A DNA stretch of 64,000 nucleotides, from NCBI RefSeq assembly GCF_964204645.1, contig NC_134025.1, positions 911,001-975,000 of the forward strand. The letters run 5' to 3'. The DNA is from Tubulanus polymorphus (lineage: Eukaryota; Nemertea; Palaeonemertea; Tubulaniformes; Tubulanidae). Every line of letters begins with the position of its first letter. Positions within the stretch are counted from its first letter, which is position 1. The notes under the pieces were generated by a model. It was given only the letters and a program-made list of their open reading frames with translations, searched no databases and had not been told where the DNA came from. Below, one piece after another: positions 46,700-58,009 of the stretch. A program made the position numbers and the translations under genes.

Positions 46700-48440
46700 A
46701 CGGTAAAGTCTTGGTAGTGCGGTGAATATAACGTGCTGGATATATGAAGGCCGATATTTACTATTGAGAAGCGAACAATAGCAATTCTAATGATACTTCG
46801 TCATTATTATTATCGAAATCTAAAAGACACGGATTCAAAGACACGTCAGATATAATCGTCCGTTGTGACGAAGACCTGGAAACTGGGGGTATTATATACA
46901 GGAGATGGCTATATTTAGTCGAGTTATTTGTAAATGTGGACTTTTGATTACTGATGGACCGAGTCTCACTGAATCAATCTAATACAAACTACATTCTATT
47001 TCTCGATAAACATTTCTGTTAGAAAATTCACAACCAAGCAAAAAATAACAATATCAACCAATTGAAGCGAATTATTGTCTTTATTTTGTAACAAAAATGA
47101 AATGGGCTTTTTCTTCCCCAAGAACTATTTTGGTTTACAAACTTGATAACTATAGCCGCGATCGAGACGATTTGGCCAGAGACGACCGATATTTTCAATA
47201 AGATTTGTTGCAGGTCAAAACTAAGTACTCGATAAAATCCTTCAATCGAAAAATTGATAAAACTCGTTCTTATTTTCTTTCTTTTCTAAGGACTGCTTTC
47301 ATTTTATTATCTGCCTATTGCTTCAAACTAGTCCTGATAATGATACATCACCGATATCTACTCTGAGAATTACTTACATCATTTTGTTTATGCACTAATT
47401 CTGCACAAATTTGATATGAAAGTTAACTCATATCGCGATACCATGACAGTATTTCATTAAAATCCACTATCATATACAAATGTAAAAGGTTAAAAGCAAA
47501 ATCTATCAATCAAAAAGTGAAATCAGACGGAACGATATTTCAAAACTTACCTATATTGGGTTTTAATCTAATAGTATTTTCTCCATGTCGTCTATGAGTC
47601 TATCGAGGACTATTTATCACTTCTGTGAGTCAGCTAGTTCTAGGCTATCAATGAAACACAAAACTCTTTTGGAAAACAGCATTGATTCGAACCTGGATAT
47701 TCAGGTCTCGGATGTTAAGAATAATGCAATAACTGGATTGAGAAATAGACGATTATATCATCGATTTTCAGCTCACCCTACTCATCATCTTTGACAATGA
47801 ACGAATTACATGTGATATAAATGTTCGGGATAATTAGGATTGATTAGAATAGAAATTAATATGAACAACTGCAGTTTCTTGTTTGTACGTAAACAATAGG
47901 AGGGAAGGTTATTGCGGTTACGAATCATGATTCAATTATATGAAAGATAAAAGAGCATTCAAAGATGACCCCCTCGAAGAAAGATACCTGTAAATATTAC
48001 CGTAATCAGGTCTTATTCGTGAGATAAAGATTCAGTTATCGTCAGGATTCTGAAACAAGAACAACTCGAAATATTTGATGGAATAAATTCTAAGGTACGT
48101 CATCAGAATTAGATTAACAGCTACATGTGATTTCATGATTGCAGTGAACTGATAGAAATATCAGTAGGCCCTATAGTTAACAAATTGTTGAAAACGTTTA
48201 TTTTCTAACAGTTTCGACGTTAATTCTAAACTTCATCTTCAGATATCTCTGTGATTTCATGCTCGTGAAAGTAATACAAAAATATAAAACTATCAGTACT
48301 TATTACACTTAATGCTGTATTGAGTAAACCGATAACTGCGGAACTCGATTCTATTTACTTTCGAGTTCTTCAGCTTTTTCTGAATGGAAGAGTATTTCAT
48401 CACTTTAAAGTTCTTCGGCTAATGAAATTATTCAGGTTCT
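46700..48440. other. intergenic, no gene seen
   Basis: Between the vWA and DEG/ENaC genes. Short open frames only, no repeats of note. It may hold 5' leader sequence and the promoter of the channel gene. Confidence 0.4.
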
Positions 48441-48450
48441 TGGCGAGAAA

Positions 48451-51400
48451 ATGGTGACAGAGCGGCCAAAAACGGCGTTTAGTGATCACACTGACGATGC
48501 ACCTAAATCATGGAAACATGCTTTTCAAGAGTTTATGGGTCGAACTACGTTTCACGGATGGCGTTACATCGCAGAACCGAGTCCGTTTACACTGAGAAGG
48601 TATCGATCTGTCTTAACCTGTCTGAATGATAATAGATAATCGATTTATCATATGAATCTTAAATCAACAGTACCCACGAAATCAGTTCATTTTCAGTATT
48701 TAACCGAGATTTTATAGTTTCATCGGAAAACTGAAGAAACAACATCTCGATCATGTTCATATTCTACCCGGTTCTGTAAAATATTGATTATAATAATGTT
48801 TTATTCGCGATTTAAATTACAATTTAATGTAGCAGGAATTAGTACAAAATAATGTAAAATAGGACGCCGGACGACTGGTGAAGTTAAAGCAAGCTTATAA
48901 CCTGAGAGGCCCAGTCGCCCACACACTCAATATAACTATTGATTTCTTGGAGCACCCCTCCCCCATCATTTGGTACAGTCTCTAGGGTGTCCTCTCAATA
49001 AATCTATTTTGTCAAGTTTTTATATATTATAATTATGTACACGATTTAATACTTATTGAGAAATAAAATTCATATCCATACAATCTAACATATAAAGAAA
49101 ATCTCGTCGAAACCGATATGATTTGCTAGAGATTTTTCTGACTGTGATATTTTCAGGATTGTATGGTTTCTGTTATGTGCGGCAGGATTCGGAGGATTTA
49201 CCTATCAGATTATCGATCGCGCCAGTTATTACTACGAATACCCGGTCACTGTTAATGTCAATGTGGAATACAATACGACTCTGAAATTCCCAGCCGTTAC
49301 AATCTGTAACTTGAATTCATTTCGGTAAATATAGAATTTAACACGTCCAGTGAGGGCATCACACTGGCCGTTACTCCAACTTCATATCATTAGTATTTAT
49401 ATCAATATTAACGTCGTTTCTTTAATGTTCATATTTCAGAATATCTAAAGCGAACTCTTTGGGTCATTATGACATCATCAACGCCATGTTTGATCCAGGA
49501 TTGACATCAGGTCAGAAAGTATCCACCATTAATAATTTGAACGGAGGAAGAATTAGTCTTTATGATTTATACAAACAATCTGCGCATTTGAAAGAAGATA
49601 TAATCGTCAGGTAAATAAGTGATGATGATTCTCTTGCCAGGAGCTCTCAAAATCAGTACCTAAGTAACCTGCATGCGGTCGTTATGCAATACTGTCGTAT
49701 CATTTACCTGAGGCCGTTTTTATTTTTCCTATTAGTTGTAGATGGAATGGACAAGCTTGTTCTGCCACAAATGATTTTGTAGAGACAGTAACCGATCATG
49801 GATTGTGCTACACCTTCAATTCTAACCCCAGAAATCAGTTATACGTCGCCGAAACCGGCAAGTATTCAACTCGTTTATCATAGCGCTTTTTTAGTCAAAT
49901 TCCTAACTTAGATTCCTAGTTGGATCTGGAGCTAAACGAGTCTCAAGTCAAATGGTTTAGCATTTGACTGATTATGTGCATATTGGAACCAGCGGTTTCA
50001 AAACATTCACTTCGAATTATTTGTTTATGTCAGAGATTTGTACAATGAAGAGATACATGAAGTTTTATTTAATACATAGCTGGGGTTTGAAATTATATAA
50101 TAGTGATTTGATATTCTGTATAGGTAGCGAAAATGGTTTGAATCTGATCATCAACATTGAGCAATATGAGTATATGCGAGGACCGAACAGTGGAGCAGGC
50201 CTGAAATTACTCGTTCACGATCCTGATGAATTCCCGTTAGTTAAAGATTTAGGTCAGGCTGTCTCTCCCGGTACACACGCATTCATGGGTTTACAAGTTA
50301 GACAGGTATAAAACAAACTCTCAGAAATATAGGAATTACACTGAAAGTCGTAGTTGTAGTTGACGACTGACTGAATGATGATTTTTAGAATTGCAAATAC
50401 AAAGTTTGAATAGAAATTATGAGTGATGGACAACTTCAGTGATTTCAGTGATGTCGACTTACACTTGGTAAATTGAATCATGTATACAAATTGGGACTCA
50501 AAAAGCAGTAGTTTAGCGATAAATCCGATGACAATATCTATGATTTTGACAGTAGTTCAAAAAGATTTGTGATACTGAACCTTAATGACATGAATACATT
50601 CTATTTCAACTTGTATAATAACATCTATATGATTATTATATTCTTATTGTGCAAGGATAAATAGATTATCAATATCAATATCAATATCAATATCACCAAC
50701 ATTAATATTAATATTAATATTTGTATTTATCGACAGGAATCTAGTTTATCTCATCCGTATGGTAATTGTACGAGCACGAAAACACTGGAATATTTCTCAG
50801 TGTATTCAATGACGGCTTGTCGCATCGACTGCGAGACGAGATGGGTCGTTAAGAAATGCAACTGTAAAGATATCGACATGCCTCAGAAAGGACCAAGTAC
50901 GTTAAAATCAGTCAAGTGTTCCTTATATACTAAACTAAACAATGAAACAGTTCATTTAAAGAAAACAGCACGATTTGACTAATTCACCTGATGAAGATAC
51001 CTTCACAATTAGCGAAAGTTCGTACTTCGAAAATAATCTAGACAACCTCCAAAGTACTATCACGTTTTAACGTGTGATTCGACACCGGATTGACACGGCT
51101 TCTTCACAGCTCTCCAAATAACTAAACGCATAAACAATGATTGAATATATAACGATAATGAAAATGACTAATTAAAGATTCAGTTGAAGCCTAGAGATAT
51201 TACGTGCATACTAGGAATTTCTTTGATTGTTGAATATATTCTGTATCTTCAGATAATCCACCGACTTGTGACATTGAAACTTATTACAATTGCCTAATAC
51301 CAGCTTTAGGTAAGTTAATAGATGATCTAATCTTCGAGTGAGTTCATTTTCCTGACCTGTCTCAACTCGGTGAAATCTGTCTGATTCTCAACTCGGTGAA

Positions 51401-53768
51401 ATCTGTATGATTCTAAACTCGGTGAAATTTTCATCGACCAAACTCTGCCGAATCAAAAAAAATTTACTGTATAAACTAACTAGAAATTAACAGTGTTTTT
51501 ATTTCTTTAGAGGAATATGAAAGAGTTGAAAAGGAGAAATGTAACTGTCCGACTCCGTGCGATCGCACTCTGTACGCCCCGAATCTCTCGTACGGTACAA
51601 CATCCAGTTTCGACACACAACTCTTCCTGAGACAAGTCGATACCGCCGCTTTAGAGGAACGATTCATCAACGCCAGGGAATCCATGAACCGACGCTTACC
51701 AGAATTCATTCAACTCGATAAAACCCTCATTACATCGTTTACGTCATCGGTTACTACTGTTAGATACGTCATAATGACGTCACTGGCAGGGGTCATCAAT
51801 AAAATCGAACACGATTTGATTGAATTGACGAATACGACCAATCGTATCTACGCGTTACAGAGACACGCTTTAACTCGTATGGGTTGGAGTTTCGAGCAGT
51901 ATTTCTATAGCGGAGTGGAAGTGAGATACTCGGAAACGATCGCTCAAGTTGCGCCCGGTTATTCTACGATGTTCGAGACTTTCGAAACGCGATTGAACGA
52001 ACTGTTAACATTTAACGACACGGCCTATCGTAAAGTATTTCACGGTGTCGTCACGCATGACATGTTAGCCAGGAAAGTACTGGCGGAGAAAGCCGATGTA
52101 GCTTTGAAGACGATCTACAACGCTTACAAATTCATGCAGCCTTTGAATACTAATGTCTCGAGTAGCGAGTCGTACGAGGCAGATTCAGCAGCTTTTCCCA
52201 CTTATTACATCAACGAAGATTTCACCGCGTTAACCACCAGACACCAAATAACACTGACCGATTTAGAGAATTTCAAATCGAGCGTCGAGCAACTGATGGC
52301 CATAGCTGACGAGTGTCAGAATAGCCGTACGATGAACACTACATTGTATAACAGCGCTAAGGTCGGATATATCGGCAACGCGAAGACTTTTATCATCGAT
52401 ATCGATAAACTGAAGAATTCCCATTACAGCAGACCTCAACCGATCCTCATTCAACTGATGTTAGACCTAGACTCGGCTAAAGATGAAGTTTTAACGCAGA
52501 TTAGAGACATGCAAGTTACCGTAAACATTCTAAAAAACGATCTCAATAGAATTCAAACCGAAACGTGGCCTTCGATCGAAACCGTTTCGAATTTAACGGC
52601 TTCTTATTTGACGAATCCTAACGTGAAGAAAACTCACGTCGCAAAACGAGTAACATCTCTAGAGTTGGAAGATAAAGTCGCCGAATTATCGGCGTTCATC
52701 ACTTCATTGAAGACGCGGTCGCAGTCTACTGATGACAATTGGAACAAACTGTCCTACCAGTATAAACAGTTCTGGGATACGATCCTAGGGGTCGCTGCTT
52801 TGAATCCGTACCACACGTATAAAGGTAACACGGCGATCACCGGGACTACAGTATCGGCGAAGAATTCCGAAATAACCGATCAATTCTCCAGATTAGCCGC
52901 TACTCACGATATACGCGGTTCTATCGGCGGCAACGATGAAACTTTAAAAACGGCTTTGGCCGCGTTGAAAAAATCGTACGCTCAGTTCTTGAAGGAAAAT
53001 ACTATCGACGCTACATTCGTCAAGTAAGTAGAAGGATAACCCTGTTCACTCACACGTGGGGAAGAGATAACATGATTAAAACCCGTACAAATTCAAAAGA
53101 CGATAATCTCTGAGGAGAGTCTGAAATGTCATGTTTCTTTTTCTTGATAAATAAATGTCGTTTTTAATCTTTTGAATTTTCATATAACGGGTTTTGATCG
53201 TGATCGTCAAGTTGTTTTCCCTTTTACAATGCTTTTTGTTTAGTGTTGATAGTGATCCAGAAACCATTTTGAGGCACTTCAATTAGCTCTGCACTTTGTC
53301 CGTATGAATATGTCCTATTCTACCCATACGTACTATGCTTAAATTTCAGGGACAACTTTTTGGAAGTTGATATTTTCCAAGAAGAACTGAACGTGCAGGC
53401 AATTACCCAACAGGAAGGTTATGAAGGTCTCGCTTGTTTATGTAAGTGATGAAACCTGAATTGAGATATTATTTCTGAGATTTCGTTCAGTTTTGGCTTG
53501 CGGGTTAAAACATCGGAAACGACCTCATTTCACTCTTGATTCCAAATCTGAATCTTTTGTTATTTAATATTGTATTTTAGGTGATATAGGTGGAACTATG
53601 GGACTGTTTGCTGGAGCGAGTCTGATTACGTTCTGCGAATTATTAGACGCGTTTTTACACTACGGAGCTAAAACTTTGACTAATAAGGCAAAAGTGACCG
53701 ATAGCGTACAGAACATACAAGTTAGACCTACATTCAAGACAACAGAAAGCGTCAAAGTTTGGAGTTAG
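48451..53768 (+). CDS. ASIC-like DEG/ENaC channel with a ~440-residue extracellular insertion, 933 aa
   Basis: Exons: 48451-48599, 49157-49324, 49440-49610, 49736-49857, 50124-50305, 50737-50896, 51253-51309, 51511-53023, 53350-53441, 53581-53768; 2802 nt, all phases agree. Intron 4 uses a GC donor (G|GCAAGT). Family hallmarks: the gating His-Gly (TTFHG, 35-36), TM1 about 51-68, KFPAVTICNLNSF (93-105), the ASIC-type Cys block YSMTACRIDCETRWVVKKCNC, then CNCPTPCDRTLY, and before TM2 CDIGGTMGLFAGASLITFCE with the GAS selectivity filter (about 871-900). ASIC subunits are usually 500-560 aa. The excess lies at about 395-838, within one 1.5-kb exon: helical-looking, one Cys, five N-glycosylation sequons, consistent with an extracellular location. 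The His pair of the ASIC proton sensor, just after TM1, is absent (YYYEYPVTV), so classic acid gating is doubtful. Likely a trimeric sodium channel; the ligand is unknown. Confidence 0.9.
48925..49010. repeat. dispersed repeat in intron 1, inverted partner in 3'UTR
   Basis: ATCATTTGGTACAGTCTCTA followed by GGGTGTCCTCTCAATAAAT matches, in reverse orientation, 53900-53946 (ATTTATTGAGAGGACACCCC ... CTGTACCAAATGAT) downstream of the channel stop codon. The two copies bracket nearly the whole gene. Confidence 0.75.
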
Positions 53769-53779
53769 GGTTGTAAAAA

Positions 53780-55610
53780 AAAACAGTTGCACAGGCGAGG
53801 CCTAGAATTTCAGTCTAAGGCCAACTTTGGTTTCCACATATGAATATGAATTATATTTCTCAATAAATATGTACATTATTACAATATATAGCATTGACAT
53901 AATTTATTGAGAGGACACCCCCGAGTCTAAAGACTGTACCAAATGATACATGTATAATCAATCTAACAACAACTTGATTGGTGCACCTAAATCCTGCTGG
54001 AGCGGGTACTGTTCATGTGTGTTTCACAAATTCTTGCTGTGTTTGTTTTGCCACTGTCAAAATACGATATATAAACTACTGTCAAAAAAGAAATACAATA
54101 AAATTTGAATGAAATTTGAAATAATTCTAGGTTTTTATATTTCGACTATCGATCCATGCCCGGGCTCGACTGAATATCCGAAAAAGGACCAAATCCCGGG
54201 GAGTCAAGCGATGTTGACTCAAAACGATCCAGCACCCTCTGCATAGTCAGCCGGGGCATATGCTTAGAGTCATCCCTGAGAGACTATAAACTTCGTGAGA
54301 CTTATTGCAACCGTGATTTTGAATTGCAACAATTTTTATGTCAACCATAATAAAGTCCGCCAGATGGCAGATGTGCGTCAAATTACGGCAGTTACTCGCG
54401 TCCCATCTTGATTTTTATCTCATTGACGACAGTACAATGGATATTCAAATTATAACGCTTTCATTTTCAAAACCCGTGATCTATTTTTTTCTGGTGATTG
54501 TTTTGAATCATTGATAACAATTTCGGGAGGTTTATTCTGAAGTGAGACAGTTTTTGAAACAACTAATTGGCGAAAGATGTTTAAACGTAGATATCTTAAA
54601 TACGTGTTTCGATTAGTTTTAATCGAATGTATTTAACGGTGTATATCAAAGATGCAATGTCGATGTTGTTGTTATGGCGACATCTTCAGCTGCGCCAGCA
54701 GCAGCAGCAGCAGCTGCAGCTGTCTGTGATCAGTGTCGGAATCACTGAATTCAAACACGTCTCATTAAAACCGAACAAGACGTTTCATATTGAAACATGA
54801 AATTAAACAATATCGCGCACCCTCTCGCCAGTTCATCACCGGCTCGTTGTCATGCCAACCCTCAACTACTTTTTCATTACTTAATGATATAACGTTGAGA
54901 ATAGTTCATACCGTCGTTTAGATTTCCTCCTTTAGAAATTGAATCAGCTTCGGTTTAATACGAATATCTAATATTGAGCACGGCAGTCGCGTTATCGATT
55001 CGTAGATTTCGATATTAAATCAGTGAGGTATAATCCACAGAAATGAGTGAGATTTAAAACAAGATGCGGAGATGTTTGAGGTTGTAGGTGTCCGCACCAT
55101 CTGTAGGGGTAGATCTAGGTGGTATTTCGGGGGTCTTGAAAGTTACAGGTTCGTGACAACAGCGAGGAAGGATGACAGTGGGTCTCCTCGAGCAAGCTAA
55201 ACGGGGGCCTTGGCAGGATGAATATATGTAACCACTATCTTCACCAATTGGACGTATTGCGCCCGAGTCCTGTTAAATGATTTAGTATGAAATACTAAAT
55301 TAAGCAGCAATATATGATTTATTTAGGTAAATGGAACATTTTCACATATCATTTGTTAACTTTGACCATGATTGGACAAGTTCCAACTACGTACAATCTA
55401 TTATTTGTGTTATGTAAATATTTTTTTTATATATTCCCCAAGTAATTGTGCAATAAACCCAGTGGGTTTCCATGATATTGATATCCGACAAGAAATTAGG
55501 TTACATGATACATATACATGTTGATGTAATTTGAGTACAAGAATTAATCACAAGCCAAATCATAAATAATAGTCTGTATCTATAAAGGTTACTGTTCTGA
55601 GAGACTTACT
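53780..55610. other. intergenic, convergent 3' flanks
   Basis: Holds the 3'UTR of the channel gene (AATAAA at about 53862) and the inverted-partner repeat at 53900-53946. A (CAG)n-rich palindromic patch CAGCTGCGCCAGCAGCAGCA ... GCTGCAGCTG is at 54689-54722. No exon is recognised. Confidence 0.45.
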
Positions 55611-55624
55611 GCAAATTTCGATTT

Positions 55625-56613
55625 TCAATTTTTTTCAATACTTTCAACAATTTCAATACTTTCAATATTTTCTGTTTCAGGGACTGGTTCAGGAATCACA
55701 GAAATGTCGTTTTCGATGCAAAACAGTTTCAGCTCTTCTCGGTGCTCATCATCCAAAACCATCTCATCAAAAACTAAGTTTACAAGTTTCGCCTCTAACT
55801 CTGGACCCGGCTTCTGTAACTCTCGAGCCGAGTCGACTATTGTGTAGATATCAACTCCAGCCCCGACAAGAGCAAATACGAATCCACCAATCTGGAAGAC
55901 TTTACCCGCGGTTCCTGCAGCTTTGAACATCGAAGTTCCGGCTTTCGATGCAGCGCCACCTGCCTCGAGACCTTCACTGGCTATACGTCCTATAACTGCG
56001 ACTTCATCAACTAAGGAAAGGGGTTTCACGATTGTTGTACCAACTCCTTTCAACACGCCCGCTGTTCCAAATACACCTGTTCAAATAACAAAGGTTGGAG
56101 ATATTGATTACGTTATTTTGTTACATATGCTATTTCCTATCTAGATATCTATTTACCTAGTTTAATCTGCTCAATCTTCAGCTCTTCATAAATCTTAGAT
56201 AATCTAGCTCGCGAATTCCTCAACTCTTCCATTTCTTTGATATGAGCCTCAATAGTTCGTCTCACCAGTTTTCTGATCTTTCTGCCGATTATCCATAGCG
56301 TCAAATCGCTACCAGATCCAGCAACTCCTGTAGTTACACCAACTCCGGCAGCAACACCACCAACGATTGGTACAGCTATACCAGCAGTCACAATGAACAG
56401 TACCAACGTAGCCACCGACAGCGGAAGACCGACCCCTAAACCAACTGCAGCCATCGTAATCTTAGCTTTTCTCACATTTCTGTCGTGTTTTTTGTAACCT
56501 GCAGCAATTGTCAGAATCATTTGACATAAGCTCTTTCTAGACCGCAGAAATTTTGCATATTTCTGTTTGTAAACGGCCTCTACTTCTCCCATCTGTTTCG
56601 AAAAGACGCACAT
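55625..56613 (-). CDS. apolipoprotein-L-like membrane protein, 302 aa, two exons
   Basis: Exon A 56613-56157 and exon B 56076-55625 join in phase 1 (909 nt). ApoL features: a helical, basic N-terminal part (KQKYAKFLRSRKSLCQMIL), a hydrophobic hairpin at about 52-100 rich in Gly/Ala/Val (KITMAAVGLGVGLPLS, then GIAVPIVGGVAAGVGV), an amphipathic RKIRKLVRRTIEAHIKEM helix, and in exon B a second hydrophobic segment (GKVFQIGGFVFALVGAGVDIY) followed by TIVDSARELQKPGPELEAKL, the pattern of the ApoL C-terminal region. The acidic end (EPVPETENIESIEIVE) is unlike vertebrate ApoL. Vertebrate ApoL proteins act on intracellular membranes and can form ion channels; the invertebrate function is unknown. No signal peptide. 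The start could be Met 56613 or the next Met at 56592; upstream exons cannot be excluded. Confidence 0.7.
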
Positions 56614-56624
56614 TTTGAATTTTA

Positions 56625-57010
56625 CGTCTGCGCCCTGCCGATTCCAAAAGCCGAGTGTCGCATATAGATAACGAAAGGAACGAATTCCCCCGTTTCCTTT
56701 TCATTTTTAAAACAGGAAGTACAAGAATAGATTTTTGGGATTTCCCTCATCGTTCGTCTCATTATCAATGGGGATTGCTACGTGAGGGGGCGGGGGAATC
56801 AATGCGATTAGAAAAGACTCGAGGCGGTGGCAGCCCCTCCGAGAAACCAATCGAGCCACCATAAATAATTGAACCCCGGTGCTCCAGCATGCGCTTACCA
56901 CAATACCACTGATTACGAGCCATTTTTTTCAATGACGGGAACTTTTCCACCATCAAAGGTAACCTCTTAGACCTTGTGATTAGCCGACTTGAGAATGGAT
57001 ATGCGCGTTA
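56625..57010. other. 5' flank of the ApoL-like gene, no gene seen
   Basis: Contains short overlapping open frames on both strands without family features. The sequence ends at a SINE insertion site (GTTAGATA at 57007-57014). Confidence 0.4.
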
Positions 57011-57017
57011 GATACAT

Positions 57018-58002
57018 CTTCACCCATCAAGGGATTCGAACCCACTACGCTAAAGCTGTTCCCCGAACCCCTTGACCTCACGAGTCGTTGGAGTCGTTAC
57101 TAGCCGACCAGAATCCGGTCGTACCAATCACAGCGCTTGTAACAAACCGTCAGTAGACTTCTGTTGGTTTTCCCGTTAAATTGACCAATCAGCGAACGTT
57201 TTACCGAACAAGGAAGTATTTCGCAAATCGATATATGACGTCACGCGCAACAGCGCCAGTAATGAAATCACGCTTCGTGAGGCCAGGGGGCTGGTGGAAG
57301 CGAGTTCGGGAGTGATACCGGACCCCTGGCAAGCGAGGATGGTTAGATATAACGTGTCTCACTACCTTCACCCGTCAAGGGATTCGAACCCACTACGCTA
57401 AAGCCGTTACCCGAACCCCTTGACATCGCGAGTCGTTACTAGTTGAAGTAGAATCCGGTCGTACCAATCACAGCGCTTGTAACAAACGATATTAGGCTTC
57501 TGTTGGAATTCCCGATAAATGGACCAATCAGCGAACGTTTTACCGAACAAGGAAGTATTTCGCAAATCGATATATGATGTCACGCGCAACAGCGCCAGTA
57601 ATGAAATCACACTTCGTGAGGCCAGGGGGCTGGTGGAAGCGAGTTCGGGAGTGATACCGGACCCCTGGCAAGCGAGGATGGTTAGATATAACGTGTCTCA
57701 CTACCTTCACCCGTCAAGGGATTCGAACCCACTACGCTAAAGCCGTTACCCGAACCCCTTGACATCGCGAGTCGTTACTAGTTGAAGTAGAATCCGGTCG
57801 TACCAATCACAGCGCTTGTAACAAACGATATTAGGCTTCTGTTGGAATTCCCGATAAATGGACCAATCAGCGAACGTTTTGCAGAACAAGGAAGTATCTC
57901 GCAAGTCGATATATGACATCATGCGCCAGTAATGAAATCGCGCGTCGTACTGGTGGAAAAGCGAGTTCGGGAGCGATACCGGACCCCTGGCAAGCGAGGA
58001 TG
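57018..58002 (-). mobile_element. three tandem SINE copies
   Basis: Copies at 57018-57341, 57366-57680 and 57705-58002, separated by a 24-bp linker GTTAGATATAACGTGTCTCA/CTAC. The first is bracketed by GTTAGATA (57007-57014 and 57342-57349). Copies 2 and 3 have an exact 339-bp step including the linker, so at least one is a segmental duplicate rather than a new insertion. On the minus strand each ends with GTCAAGGGGTTCGGG ... CCCTTGACGGGTGAAG, in which GTCAAGGG and CCCTTGAC can pair. TAGCGTAGTGGG fits the pol III box A consensus and runs directly into box B GGTTCGAATCC. Confidence 0.8.
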
Positions 58003-58009
58003 AGTTGAT

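Noticed and set aside
47585-47794. 69-residue frame between the vWA and channel genes
   Set aside because: No splice partners, no recognisable motif; length is within chance.
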